Assembly: GCA_009760855.2 (NCBI GenBank)
Contig: WPIO01000014.1
Location: 1,507,501 to 1,545,000 of the forward strand
Reading direction: 5' to 3'
Length of the DNA stretch: 37,500 bases
Origin: Cristatella mucedo
Taxonomy: Eukaryota; Bryozoa; Phylactolaemata; Cristatellidae
Shown here: piece after piece, positions 11,731 through 22,704 of the stretch
Numbering within the stretch: position 1 is the stretch's first letter
How the letters are laid out: the number at the start of each line of letters is the position of its first letter
Position numbers and translations under genes: made by a program
Notes under the pieces: generated by a model
Seen by the model: only the letters and a program-made list of their open reading frames with translations
The model's database searches: none
What the model was told of the DNA's origin: nothing

Positions 11731-13243
11731 AGTGAGGCCCCGCTCTCCTCTGAAGCTGCCACAGTTCAGTCATTTGTTCATCCTCTGCAGTTCTGATCCA
11801 GTTGAGACTCTTGGCTAGGGCTCGAATGAATCTAGCGATTGCTGATGTAGCACAATGATTTGGTGCCCCAGCAAAGCCATCGCCATGTCAGTGGTGCCAG
11901 CGATCGATCAGCAGTCTTTCGGCGTGTGCGAAACCCAGAGTTAGTGAGGGCAATCGCGCTTTCTGTCAGCGCTGCCTTTCGGATGGGACGAAGGAAGCAA
12001 AAGCAGAAGGCGAGCATCAGCAGCGCTAGGAGCCCCCTGCTGTTACCCGCCTCTAGTTCTGCCCCCGTTGTCACCTTTGCCCCTCCATTGGCTCTACGAC
12101 CTCTGTGCCAATGCTCACTCACTGTCTGAAAGTGTAGAGACGAACCATCGTGCCGTCGTAAAGAAAAGTTGCTTCGCTGTGACCTGTCGATTTGTTGCAC
12201 AAGCAGTGGCCACACCTGCATCGTTCGTTAAAGTCTCTTGTAAGCAACCGTTTTTAGCTGGCTTGTCGACTGCCAGCCTCACCCAGCTCTCCAACCTCTG
12301 GTAAGCTGTGATCACGCGGGAAAAGCGACCTCGCCTGGGCTCTGGCGCATGTCTGGGCTGGAGCAGGTGTGGGCTTGCACCTGTAAGTCATTGCTTTGCT
12401 GCCGGAAGCCATGCGGCTTCTGTCAGAGAGTGCTGAGTAGTGTGAAGCAGCATTATGTGATGCAACCTGCTGCTGCCATTGCCAGTCAAAAGCCGGCCGT
12501 CGGACCCTGCTCGTTGCCCAGAGGAGCCGAAGGGCAACGAGAGGGGAGCCGACCGAGCACAGTGGGGGGGGGGGGCGGCAGCTGGCTCGGCTCCCCTGCT
12601 CGACCGGTAGACTTGGTTGCCACCGAAACCACTCTCTGCTGCCCTCAATCGGGAGCACTCGAACGGCTGGCACTAGTGGCTTATTCCACCAGGCACGGGC
12701 GGGCCTTTGATGCACCGGCGATGACTTAGTCAACACTCTGAAACCCAATTACCTATCCGAGGCATTCAGATCATCCTGCCGCCCATTCATTGGCCATCCT
12801 TTCAGAGCCGTCGTACGCTCAATTGACAGCCAAATTTGTGAAATCCAATGTCATTCTGCACGGGCCATTTAACTTCTTGGCTGAGCGGTTTATTAAAATA
12901 ATCGCGGGCACACAGTGCGCCTTTGTGCTCTCTGCTGCTACTGTACTCGCCCCGGGAGCCGGCCGTCGGCTCACGCTCCGGCTTGTTCGGCGCTCTGGCC
13001 AGATCGTGCTTATGCAGGTGCTGTTTGCCCAGATCGCCCATTGTCGGCGGGTCGTGCAGTGTAGCCAGTTGACTGTTTGCTCTGCGTCAGCTCCGCAACT
13101 GAGGGCGGACATCACAGCCGGGCCGCCCCCTGGCCAGCACAGCTCCGACGCTCGCCTCTGCTGTTCAGCTGCCTCCTCTCGGAGAGCTGAGTGCCGCGGG
13201 CGGCGGGTGCTCTGCTCCTTTTACTTGCCAGCTGGTCAGACAC
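11731..13243. other. No supported gene
   Basis: Moderately GC-rich. Several open frames of 100-165 codons on both strands overlap each other and have neither family motifs nor convincing splice borders. A G10 run lies at 12565-12574. Confidence 0.45.
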
Positions 13244-13302
13244 TGAGGGAGAGACAGCGAGAGAGAGACAGAGACAGAGACAGGCAGGCAGACAGAGACA
13301 GT
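13244..13302. repeat. (GA)n/(GACAGA)n short imperfect array
   Basis: GGGAGAGACAGCGAGAGAGAGACAGAGACAGAGACAGGCAGGCAGACAGAGAC. Immediately upstream of the acceptor at 13331. Confidence 0.9.
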
Positions 13303-13331
13303 GTCTCATTAGGTTGTTCTTTTTTCTGCAG

Positions 13332-13476
13332 GTGGCTTACGTATAAAGAAGTTGGTGTTTTGAGGCCTACTACCGCCGAGCATGCAGCTGCCGAGCAGGC
13401 TCCCACACCACACACGTACACACACACCGAAGGCAAACCAATCAGCTTTGGCTCCAAGCCGTTGAAGCTCACGTGA
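13332..13476 (+). CDS. Weak candidate terminal exon
   Basis: A very good acceptor (GTTGTTCTTTTTTCTGCAG) ends at 13331. In the frame starting at the second base, 48 codons run to TGA at 13474, beginning WLTYKEVGVLRP and including a PTPHTYTHT stretch from a short CA-rich repeat. I recognise no domain, and codon use is unremarkable. The acceptor is the main evidence. Confidence 0.15.
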
Positions 13477-15539
13477 TGACGATTGGTCGACACTAGCTTC
13501 GGTAGTCAGAGCAACCGTAGCCAAATGGCAGATGCTAGGCGAGAGCAGCCGAGGCCAAGGCGGCTGCACCGGTGCACTGCTCAAGGCCGGCTGCTTGCTC
13601 TTCCAGCAAGATTGTCGGCTGGCCAGAGCTATGGCTGGCCATGGCAGCATCATTGCCGTCACCCTCCGATCTTGTGGTGTGTGCAACGAACTGCCGTGCA
13701 TTTTTAAATAGAGACCGCCCTCTCCTGGTGTGGGTGCCAATGTTTTTTATTACTATTATTAAAGGAATGCTCGTAACCAAAAAATCGTACTCGCGAGCAG
13801 AGCGATTGCAATGCCGATTGCCTTAGCGGCCTCCGAGAGCATTTATTTCGGGGCTGCTCTTCGTCAGCCTAGGTAAGGCCTGCTGATGATGCTGCTGCTG
13901 CTGCCGCCGGCCTTCCATCAGCCTTCGTCTTCGCGTGCGGCCGGCAAGCAAGCAGGCAGGCCCGGCCGAGTGCCAAAAGCCGAAGCTTGCCGATCGGCCA
14001 TTGTAGGGGTGCGATACCAGCGGTTACGGCTTCGCGGCTGCAAAGGTGAGAAACGAATTCGGGGGGGGGGAGGGGTGGTAATTAAACGCGAATGCTGATG
14101 ATCCGATGTGAAGACAGCAGCGATGATACGGTCGTCGTCGTCGATAGGCCGCGATGGCTCAAGAACATCTGGGCATTTTTTGTGGCAAAGCTCTGCTCTC
14201 CCCGGCAGAGTCGATGCTGTCGAAGCTTAGCCATAACCCGGAGAGCTGCTCAAATCGACTGCCGGTCACGTGAACCGTGCCCATATTTCGTCGCTCCGCT
14301 TGGTGTGAGCGAAGAAGCTGAGATCGCGACGCCAGTCCATTCGATAGTAACTGCCTCCCGATGTCGGTAAGGATGGCCCCAGTGTAATGCCGGCGATCGG
14401 GGGCCGGGCGCAGTGAGAATTGGTCCGGTTCGGAGGGCCGGGGTAGGAGATTTGAGCAGGAAACTGGCGGCGGTCGTACGGCAGACGACTCTCGCACTTT
14501 TCGGTGGGACGGATGCACATGGCCGGCCGTAGCCCACTAGCTGCATCATTTCGTGTCGGCGCCAGAATTCCACTTCACCGAACCAGACCCTCCCCCCAGC
14601 GCCGGGATTGCCCTCGGCTGCTCTCGCTCTCGAGACCGAGAAAATCAGTGAGGCAGCGAGTTTTGCGTGCTCCTTTATTGAGCGAGCTCGACCAGCGACG
14701 CGTCCATCCAATCGGTCACGAACTTCACTGCCGCGGACGGCTTTGGAGGCCTTAATCGCAGCTGCGCAGCGGTCCGCCGCTAGTGGCTCATTTTCCGCCA
14801 GCGGGTCCCGAAACTCTTTTTCGGCTCGTTCAAACCGAAAAACACTCGAGTGCTTCTAGGAGCGTGCTCGGATGCGTTGGTGCACGCTCCTCACCGTTCA
14901 CGCGTCGCAATAAATAAGACTAGCAGACGCCATTTCTAGATTAGCAGAAATAGCCTTTGGCTAACGCTCGGCCTCTCTACGCTGCCGACGCTGGTGACTG
15001 CCGACGCCCGCCGCCTTGTTCTGGCTCGCCAGGTCGCAGACGGTTGTGAACCGTTTCACTTCCGGTCGGTGGTGTCACATCGGCTGGTCGGTCACCTTTC
15101 CTGACATCTCGGAATTTCGCACTGAAACTTGCCGAGTCGGCTTCCCAGCTGCAAAGACAGCGAGCGACTTGGGAGCAACCAAGCACGGGAGCTTCGGAAG
15201 CCGCCGCCGGAAGTCGCGACTGCCTACGATCGGCCTTTCGCTATGGCAAAATCGTTCGCTCTGTTACGCTTAAGCGGTAACGCTTACGGCTTTCGTTGCC
15301 GGCAAAGTGGACGCACCGCCAGTGCCTGTACGGGGGGGGGGCCGGGGATGGGCGGAATTTTTTCGCCCATCCGCAGCGAGGACAGGCGCCCTTTCCCAGC
15401 TCCTGCGTAAATTCCAACGATCGCGTATTTTTCGCGTCATCGATCTGCAAATTTAGGTTAAGTCTGCTCGTTTTGATACTCTAGATCCATAAGTCCTTCT
15501 TGAGCTCTTCACCTCTCGCGGGCATCGCTGACGCTGCAT
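13477..15539. other. CpG-dense island without a supported gene
   Basis: CpG-rich from about 13.85 to 15.45 kb with G runs at 14061-14070 and 15331-15339. A Leu-rich frame from ATG 13886 reaches a donor CAAAG|GTGAGA at 14046, which would fit a first exon, but (CTG)n explains its start. The island may hold a promoter. I cannot assign a transcript. Confidence 0.4.
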
Positions 15540-16935
15540 TGTAATAGTCCAGGTCCTATCTCAGTGGGAGATTCCACAGAGTATTGATATGAATGGACAA
15601 AGATCATCCGAGGAACCTCTGAATTACAGGGTACCTCATGGCTCTATGTTTGGACTAGTTCTTTTCACGGTGTATACTCTCCATCATGCCGATGTGATTG
15701 CCTGGCATATGCTAGGCTTTCACTTCCATGCAGATGACAACAAGTTGTAGCTCTGCTTTGATCCCTTCCGGCCCTCCAGCACGTTCAAGTTCTCTCAACT
15801 CCCCTGCTCCATGTATTGATGGGATCCACGCATGGATGGCAGCAAACTTTCTTAAATTGAATGGTGATAACACCAACTTACTCGTTATGGGCAAATCAAG
15901 TGTGATATAGAAATGGATCAGATTACCGCTCGCAATCGGCTCTGCCAGCATATCCCTGTTGAATCAGCTCGAAATATAGGTGTCATGTTCCAAAGTGACA
16001 TTTCATTAGACAACCACATCAGCTCCACAGTCAAGTCTGCCTACTTTCAGCTATATTACATTGCTAAAATCCCAGCTTTTTTAGACAGGGATACCACATC
16101 CAAATTGGTCCATGCATTGGTGACATCTGGTATTGGCTTCTGTAACTGTGGTCTATCAGCCTGTGCAATCAGGCGCTTACAGCTGGTGCCAAAATTTGCG
16201 GCTAGGCTTGTCTGTCACGAGCGGCGCAGTTGCCACATCACATCGCTTCTCGCCGACCTGCACTGGCTCCCAGTCAAGCAACGCATCGACGAAGGTTTCT
16301 TCACTTTGTTTTAGGTCCCTTCCTTCTTTGGCTCCAGCCTACCTAGATCTATTCTCCCACCAGACTAAGCATCGTTACACACCATTTTCGGAATCTAACT
16401 GTTTAACTATATCTCGTACAAGCCACAAATCCTTTGGAGACCAGGACTTTAGTTCGTACGGTCTCAAAGTCTGGAACTCACTCCCCCACTTGTGTCACGA
16501 CGTCTCATGACTTGACCGCACTTAAAAGGAGCTGACACTGTGCATGCTGCCACTAACCATGCTTGCATGCTGACCATAAATAAATGAATAAAATAAATAC
16601 TAGCTGATTTAACAGCCTCCTTTTGTATAGCGACCAAAGAGCCTTGACGGCTATCACCACCGCTTGCAGTGGCGATAAAGGATCGCCCGCCACACAATTC
16701 GATCCCACAACCTCGGGGCCGAGGTCGTGAAAAGCAACCGCCTTACCTAGTGAGCCATTACGGCTCACCGACCATGTGCATGTTACCCCTAACCATGCTA
16801 TTCTGGATATTCATTGAGCATGCTACCAATAGCCATTCGGTCGTGCTTCCTTTGCAGCAAATGTAAAGTGCCAAGAAAGAGATTGAGTTCTCTAAGGGCG
16901 CTATATCAAATGGATTATCATTACTATTATTATTA
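15540..16935 (+). mobile_element. Decayed L2-like LINE, 5'-truncated, with a SINE in its 3' UTR
   Basis: Plus strand. RT motifs: NGQRSSEEPLNYRVPHGS (about 15592-15645) and FHFHADD (about 15718-15740). An open stretch at 15913-16314 includes NIGVMFQSDISLDNHI, VHALVTSGIGFCNCGL and LHWLPVKQRID. The C-terminus SFGDQDFSSYGLKVWNSLP is near 16430-16485. The 3' UTR is interrupted by a SINE (16577-16769). It ends AAGTGCCAAGAAAGAGATTG...GGGCGCTATATCAAATG followed by ATT repeats at 16920-16935. Confidence 0.8.
16577..16769 (-). mobile_element. tRNA-derived SINE, family A
   Basis: Minus-strand copy: GAGCCGTAATGGCTCACTAGG head, CACGACCTCGG...CCGAGGTTGTGGGATCGAAT around the B box, the GGCGATCCTTTATCGCCACTGC body, and an A/T-rich 3' end (ATTTATTTTATTCATTTATT). 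GACCA flanks both ends (16572-16576, 16770-16774). It interrupts the LINE 3' UTR. Confidence 0.85.
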
Positions 16936-17253
16936 TCGATGCATCACCGACATTTCACTGCGTTCGACTGGCGCGTTTTTGTAGTGCGGCTACGCTCCAA
17001 GATTCGGTCCGGCGGCACCGACAGCCGCAGAATCCACTTTCGGCCTAGGCAGCCGAATGCTTCTCGGTGCCATTAGAATATTTAGAAACTGGAAGATGCA
17101 GTATAAACAGCTAACATTCAAATATGCAAAATCGCTGAGCGGAGCTTCACACTCAGCCTTCACTTTCAGGCCGACCTTTCCGACTGCTCCTCGTGGGACA
17201 TTAGGCACGGCGTGCCGGCGGTGGCGGTGTGCACGCACGGCGCCTAGTCCTGC

Positions 17254-17261
17254 TATAAATA
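17254..17261 (+). promoter_or_regulatory. TATA box candidate (TATAAATA)
   Basis: An exact TATAAATA in a CpG-rich stretch. A start about 30 bp downstream would lie near 17285-17292, giving a leader of roughly 320 nt before the ATG pair at 17608/17611 and a donor at 17701. No other strong TATA match lies in this 1-kb island. Confidence 0.35.
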
Positions 17262-17607
17262 TTCGTTAGTTTGCCCATACCGATAGTGCCAGACAGGCTC
17301 GCCAGAAGTGCCCGAAGTCGGTCTGGGTCTGTTAAAGTAATAAGTGCGAACGTTGGCCGCCGCCTTTGCCCGGCTCGGATTTGCGGAGGAGCGTTATTCT
17401 GCGTGCGGCTCTCTGCTCTCTGCTGCGGCGACTCTCGGCAGGACTTTGCAACAAACTTTGCAAACTGTAGCTGCGTTCGTCGCTACTATTTCCTGCCCCG
17501 AGCCTCGAGCCCATCGCCTGGACGGCGCGAGAACGAACTGTCTCGGCTCTATTTGCGCGCGAAGCCGGGGAGCCACCACAGCGGCCGCTCGAAGCCGGAC
17601 ATGCAGA

Positions 17608-17700
17608 ATGATGGCGGCATGCCGCGAGACTTGCCTCCTTGGTCGCTACAGCGAGCCGCGGCGAGGCCGACACAAGGCTGACCTGAGCAAGGACGGCGGG
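17608..17700 (+). CDS. Candidate first coding exon in a CpG island
   Basis: Two adjacent ATG codons (17608, 17611) open a frame of 31 codons that ends exactly at a strong donor, GGCGGG|GTGAGTGCG (17701). The second ATG has A at -3 and G at +4. The peptide starts MMAACRETCLLGRYSEPRRG and is basic, and I do not recognise a family. A TATA box about 350 bp upstream fits a promoter and leader. Earlier ATGs exist upstream (for example 17271 and 17601), which would be upstream ORFs. GC-rich DNA gives open frames by chance, so this stays a candidate. Confidence 0.25.
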
Positions 17701-18461
17701 GTGAGTGCGCCTTACCAGATTTCGCGGGGCAAATTCCGCCGCTGCCCGAACACCTGCCCGCTTCGGACAGCCTGGCAACTTTGGGTCAGCGTGCGCCCGT
17801 GCAGCGAGCCGAACGTGTACCTCTCGGCTCGTGCCTGCCGTGCCTTCCGTAATCGCGCCTCGACGTCACTCGAAATCGTAATGCATCTGACGCTAAGGTC
17901 TTAGAGTGAAAGACTTCGGAGCCAACGAATGCCAACGGCCGTCCGGTAAACGGTCAGCATTTGAGGCTTCCATGTGACCCCGGATCTGTTCGAAGCGAAC
18001 TTTTTTCGCTGATCTACTGGCGTACACCATCCCATGTTGCTGCTGCAATCGCCAAGCGAGCTAAATCTCGGTATTCATTTTACGCAGCTGATGGATTCGT
18101 ATCTGTGGTTTGATCCCTTAACTCTGGCAGCACCTCAAGTCCTCTCACCCCACGCTGACATTCACGCTTGGCTGACATCTAATTTTCTTAGATTTAATGA
18201 CGATAGGATCAACCTAACAGTTACTGGCAAACTTGGTGCCACTCACAATTTAGAAACCAGACGCCTCAAAATCAACTGGGCCAGCATATTCCTTAATGCC
18301 TCCGCATAGAATCTAGGTGACCTTTGCAAAAAACTTCGCTTGATTACCCTGTCAGCTCTCGAGCCAGGTCTGCTCATCATCAGCTCTGTCACGTCGAACA
18401 AATTCAGCCAAGTTGGTTGTTACGTTTGTGAAGTCCCGCTTTGATTTATGTAACTCTTCCC

Positions 18462-18476
18462 CCTCTCTGTCCCTCT

Positions 18477-18543
<67 letters not shown>

Positions 18544-18546
18544 GTC
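18462..18546. repeat. (CT)n microsatellite inside a LINE remnant
   Basis: About 60 bp of pure CT with C-rich edges. It interrupts the RT C-terminal block after DLCNS. Confidence 0.95.
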
Positions 18547-18885
18547 TCCCTTTCTTTGTACGTATTGCTCCGTGTGCAACAAGACGCTTACGGATGGATT
18601 GGAACTGGCAACTTGGTTTGCCTGCTGACATTGTCGCAACTGCTACATTGTTTGTACACCGAATATCTCCGACGTGACAGGCTGCTCGTAATCCTTGATG
18701 TCCCGTCTCTTACTTTTAGGTCCTTGCATTCTCTTGCTCAAGCTATTCGAAATACTTCCAGGGTTTCTCCTGAGTCACACACGTCGTTTAACAGCGCCTC
18801 TAAACAACGTCAGATCCTTTGGAGATAAAATATAACATGTACTTTTTCAAAAAAGACACGTTTTCAAAAAGGACAATCTAAAAAC

Positions 18886-19021
18886 TATTATTCATTAGTA
18901 TGGCGCCCTACGAGAACTTAATCTCTATTCAGGCGCTTCTCATATGCCACGGGGCTCGAGCCCACGACCTCTGCCAGACCTTAGTCAGGGCGAGCACATC
19001 AAACTACTGAGCCATCATGAT
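18886..19021 (-). mobile_element. tRNA-derived SINE, family B, nested in a LINE
   Basis: Minus strand: GGCTCAGTAGTTTGATGTGCTCGCC head, GGTCTGGCAGAGGTCGTGGGCTCGAG, then GAAGCGCCTGAATAGAGATTAAGTTCTCG, GGGCGCCATACTAATG and an ATT tail. It separates the LINE blocks TTTGGAGA and DFSSYVSKSRNSL. Confidence 0.75.
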
Positions 19022-19110
19022 TTCAGCTCCTACGTATCAAAATCCCGGAACTCACTGCGGACGAAATCACTAATCCTCTTACCAGACGGCATTTAAAACA
19101 AAACAGGGAG

Positions 19111-20032
19111 CGTACTAGTTTCTCACAGAATTGCTCCGGCCGTGAGAGTTGTCATCTTCATGCACCACGCGCGAAACACTTTTGCACGTTACTGTACGCT
19201 AGTAGCGCTCACTCGACTTTCTCCCTTTCCAGACACGTGACGTGCCCAGAATTCTTTTTAGCTATCTTCGTAAGCTATGCAAATTTATTGTCATTATCTG
19301 AAAAGCCTGGCCGAGCCACAGACCTACTGGCACGAGGCACGTGAAAACAAAACTCGGAAAGCAGGAGAAAGAGAAAAAGAGACGGGGGGGAGTTGGAGAG
19401 AGAGAGCGAAAACTTCGAAACCTTCAGAGTGGAGTGAATCACAATTTGCAACCAGGTGACGAAGCCCGGTAGGGCAAAGGCTTCAAAGCGAATGCTTTCG
19501 AGCCGTAGCTCCGAGGGGGAGGGATCTCCGAGTGACGTAGGAGGAGGGCCGTCAACCGCCCGCCTGAACCAGACGGGCTTCGTCACTAAACGCTGGCGAC
19601 CGTGCCACTTAGAGAATTCAAAGAATCGAGAAGAATCAAAATCTCTTGCTTGCTCGTCGTCTGCAGCCTCGCGTAAGCGGCCAGCGAGCAACGTACGGCC
19701 GTGGGCCGCTCGTGCCCAATGCTGAGCACACCAGCAAAAATGTAACACCATCTTGCGAAACATTGAGAGACTGGTGTGGGAGAGGCGGCGGCGGTGGCGG
19801 CGGACGGAACGGGCGGACTGTCTGGAGCAGCGCGGGCTCCTGACAATTTGAATCCAGCAGAAACGTGCAGTGATTCCTGATACATTTTCAAAATCTGCGA
19901 CGCGGTATTTGTGACACAGTTTTATTTCGCATGAAAAGTTAAAGCCAATGCAGTTTAAGGGCCTTCGCCTAGTGAAACACAGCTAACAAGCTAAATTTAC
20001 CGGCCCGGAGTAAGCTGGGGTGCCCGTAGGCT
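19111..20032. other. No gene seen
   Basis: Mixed composition with a purine tract at 19357-19420 and a (GGC)-rich patch at 19783-19805. Nothing recognisable. Confidence 0.45.
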
Positions 20033-21291
20033 AATAATAATAATAATAAGACATTTGCCAATTTAACAATAAGACACTTAGCTTATGCTGGACGGAAGAA
20101 TTCAACAGGTTAGTGCTAACGTACGCAGTGTCACCACGCATAAGCACACAGAGGACACTTCCCTCGGACACAGCAAATGCAGTGAGAAACACGTACTTTT
20201 GTAGCTTCTTTTTTAATACCAGCAGGTTATGGAATGTCCTTGCATCAGTCGGGAGTGTGCTCTAGGCCTGGCAACCGTACAAACTTAAGGTATGGGGTCC
20301 ATCGGATTGAAGGTCAATCAGAGGCACAGATCTTAATGGAGTATTCAGAAGAGTGGGTATGTATAATGCCTAGCCTGATTCGAAAGTAATGCGTATTGGT
20401 AGGCCCGAGCGAGAAAATGAAGGGACCTAATAATGAGAAATAAGACCTTGAAGTCGATGTGCTACTTGATGGGACAGGGCGGCTAGAAGTGGTGCTATGT
20501 AGTACCTGCGAAGTTCACGATGGACAAGCCTAGCTGCAGGATTTTTCCTGCATCAGTTGCAAGCGCACCAGCCTCGGTCATCCCAGTGCTAATGCCGGCG
20601 ATGCATGCAGCAAGGAAGTCTGCCGAGGTTTTACGTTCTAGGAGGCATGGATGGATCGAAGCACAGGTCGAAGCCGCGCGTGTCATTGGCATCGAAATGA
20701 AAGCCTACATTGTTCTAAGCGATTATATTGGCCAAGGGAGGGCATACATTGTGAACAGAAGCGGACCAAACACAGAGCCCTGGCGGGGGAAGGGGGCGGG
20801 CATCCCGTACTTTAGAGAATCGTCGGATGACGTCACATGCCCGTCGACATCGATCCTCTGGAATCTCGCACCGAGATAGGATCTCTAGGCCATTGAAGCG
20901 AAGTGCCCGCCATGCCCAGGCGAGGCGCTGTTCACGATCGAGCAGGACCGGCCCACGAGTTGTTAGCCCAGGGGTAAGGCGCTCGCACTTCACGACCCGG
21001 GTCGTGGGTTCGAATCGTGCGGCCGGCGATCCTTTATTGCCCACTGTACGCTGGTATTATAGCCGCCAAGGCTCTTCTGCGGTTATTTAAATGAAGCTGA
21101 TTGATCAGCAAACCTTTAATTTACTTTAAAGATCGACAGTACCAAACGCTGCCGACAGATCCAGCAAAACAAGCAGAAGCCAAACTTTACGGTCAAAACC
21201 CACCCCATTCCTGAGAAGGTCGCTAAACAGACGCTGCTCCGCGTGAGAGGCGCGTCCGGTGACTATGGAAGCTAAGACGACTCGGATACTT
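20033..21291 (-). mobile_element. Decayed L2-like LINE split by a SINE
   Basis: Minus strand. LLVLLDLSAAFGTVD is encoded at about 21185-21137, and after the inserted SINE the frame continues as REQRLAWAWRALRFN (about 20935-20890). Further down come QGSVFGPLLFTMYALP (about 20785-20735) and a degenerate FHFDANDT in place of FHFYADDT (about 20690). LINE C-terminal similarity then fades. (AAT)n at 20033-20050 marks the 3' tail. No complete frame remains. Confidence 0.72.
20942..21130 (+). mobile_element. tRNA-derived SINE, family A, with 6-bp target duplication
   Basis: The plus-strand head has a perfect RNA polymerase III A box (TAGCCCAGGGG, about 20964) and B box (GGTTCGAATCG, about 21008). 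The family body GGCGATCCTTTATTGCCCACTG and GCCAAGGCTCTTCTGCGGTTA follows, ending TTTACTTTAAA. GATCGA occurs immediately on both sides (20936-20941 and 21131-21136). It sits inside the minus-strand LINE reverse transcriptase. Confidence 0.88.
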
Positions 21292-22177
21292 TATTATTTT
21301 ACTAATCAAATGTCAGCTGATTATTTACTATAGGAGAGCCTGGGTCGCTGTCACTCTCGCATTCGGCGAGCATTTAATGAATAGCCCGCCGCCGCTGCTT
21401 CCACGGCTGCTACTGCAGGACGCACTCGACGACCCGTCGGGTCGCCGAGTGCGAGAACCTCGACCCTGAAGGCCGAGAGCCCGCCGCTTTTGACTCGCGA
21501 TCGAGCGAGCTCGTGTCCCGTGCGTCTCCGAGAGCCGGTCGCCACAGCGTCGCAGCCGTGCGCACCACGACTTGGCGGCTTCGGATGCGCGACCGTCATC
21601 CCGCCACGCTGCGCTCGTCGTCAACTCGCTGGGACCGATTAGAGACGGTGAGCCGGATTAGAGACAAGAGCAGGCAATTCAGATTAAAGATTTAGAAAAT
21701 GTGAGAAGTCGATCGCGCCGGGTGTCAAGAAATCCCCAAGCCCGTCCTCAGCATCCTTAGCATAGTGCGATAGGTAGGTATGGTCGCAATGGTGAGCCAG
21801 CGCCACCGCTGCACCTGCAGGTGCCACTGGTATCGCTCCTACAGCGGCAGGAAATGCCAGACCACCCGCGAGCCTTAAACACGAGACGACTCTAACCTAG
21901 CCAAGTGGCCAATGTTGTATGGCATCGCTCATCACCGTCCTCATCGCGAGGCTTCTGTTTGTGTCCTCGAGGTGGGCTCGCTGTTTTGATTTGGCGGGCA
22001 TTCGGCGCAGGCTAGCCAAGCCACGCCTTCCGGCTGAATGGCTCTGTTGTGGTCGCGTTGGGGGGGGGGGGGTTGTGTGATGAAAGTCCTACCAAAGGCC
22101 GGCGCCAGCGGGCTGCTCCGCCCCGCCCGCCAGCCCGCCCTGGGCGCGATGTTCCTGTCGGGCTGCGTGCTAGCGAC
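21292..22177. other. Start of the GC-rich domain; no supported gene
   Basis: CpG-dense from about 21350. A G12 run at 22060-22071. Long frames follow composition. Confidence 0.45.
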
Positions 22178-22226
22178 GTGTGTGTGTGTATGTGTGTGGG
22201 TGTATATATATATATATAAATAAATA

Positions 22227-22294
<68 letters not shown>

Positions 22295-22307
22295 TATATA
22301 TATATAG

Positions 22308-22351
<44 letters not shown>

Positions 22352-22353
22352 GA
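22178..22353. repeat. Compound (GT)n-(TA)n-(GA)n array
   Basis: GTGTGTGTGTATGTGTG, then about 120 bp of TA with CACACA and AAATAAAT islands, then (GA)14. Three different alternating repeats lie back to back in GC-rich DNA. Confidence 0.97.
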
Positions 22354-22520
22354 GGCCGTCGCGAGGCTGCGTAAGAACGGTGGCGGGCAGCTGTCGCGAG
22401 TAGCCCGGCCGGAAGTGCGCAGGGCGCACGCGCAGCACGCCCGCGGCTGACGGACTCGCGCTAGCTCGGGCGCTAGTGAGAAGAGCGAAAGAGAAAAAGA
22501 AAGAAGAGTGCGAAATTAAA

Positions 22521-22616
22521 ATGGAAGAGAAAAACGAGAAGGAGGTGCTGACGCCGGCTTCGTCGTCGACTCCCAACGACGGCGAAGCGACGGCCGCAGC
22601 TTTTGACATGCCTTGA
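22521..22616 (+). CDS. Candidate 31-residue small ORF or upstream ORF
   Basis: ATG in a very good context (AAATTAAAATGGAAG: A at -3, G at +4) after a purine-rich leader. It encodes an acidic N-terminal half (MEEKNEKEV), then a Thr/Ser/Ala-rich part, ending DMP. A perfect cAMP-response palindrome overlaps just past the stop, and a donor CACTG|GTAAGA follows at 22742. It could be a leader ORF in a non-coding first exon, a microprotein, or chance. The frame stays open upstream to 22404, so a terminal exon is a further option, but no good acceptor is visible there. Confidence 0.22.
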   Translation: MEEKNEKEVLTPASSSTPNDGEATAAAFDMP

Positions 22617-22617
22617 C

Positions 22618-22625
22618 TGACGTCA
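22618..22625. promoter_or_regulatory. CRE palindrome TGACGTCA
   Basis: An exact 8-bp CREB/ATF consensus palindrome in CpG-dense DNA, between the 22521 small ORF and the plus-strand donor at 22742. Also within reach of the minus-strand gene, downstream of its exon 2. Function is inferred from motif alone. Confidence 0.35.
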
Positions 22626-22670
22626 TCTGCAGCGAGCCTGCTGCTTCAGTTGGTTAGCTACTGTCGCGGG

Positions 22671-22704
22671 CCGAAAGAAGAGCGCGAAAGAAGAGCGCGA
22701 AAGC
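22671..22704. repeat. 13-bp tandem repeat GAAAGAAGAGCGC
   Basis: Two full copies and a partial third in a candidate leader region, shortly before the plus-strand donor at 22742. Confidence 0.85.

Larger units (their letters stand above)
18030..19110 (+). mobile_element. Decayed L2-like LINE fragment with microsatellite and SINE insertions
   Basis: Plus-strand remnants: DIHAWLTSNFLRFNDDRINL (about 18160-18220), then VTFVKSRFDLCNS (about 18420-18455) broken by (CT)n at 18462-18546, and later SFNSASKQRQILWR near 18785-18825. After a minus-strand SINE (18886-19021) the C-terminus resumes as DFSSYVSKSRNSLR (about 19018-19060). The order matches the copy at 15.5-16.9 kb, so this is the same family. 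Confidence 0.65.

Noticed and set aside
11832-12221. 129-codon minus frame with a hydrophobic segment (LLALLMLAFCFCFL)
   Set aside because: A single hydrophobic patch in a Lys/Arg/Ser-rich random-looking frame, with no splice borders and overlapping plus frames equally open.
12790-13476. 228-codon plus frame
   Set aside because: It spans a (GA)/(GACA) array and a CA-rich repeat, has no recognisable domain, and overlapping minus frames are just as open. Only its 3' end after a good acceptor was kept as a weak candidate.
15016-15273. Plus frames in the 15-kb CpG island
   Set aside because: No start context, family motif or splice pairing distinguishes them from composition.
20942-21030. Functional tRNA gene
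   Set aside because: A and B boxes are present, but no acceptor-stem pairing or proper anticodon arm is seen, and the same unit with the same 3' body recurs at several sites, so it is a SINE.
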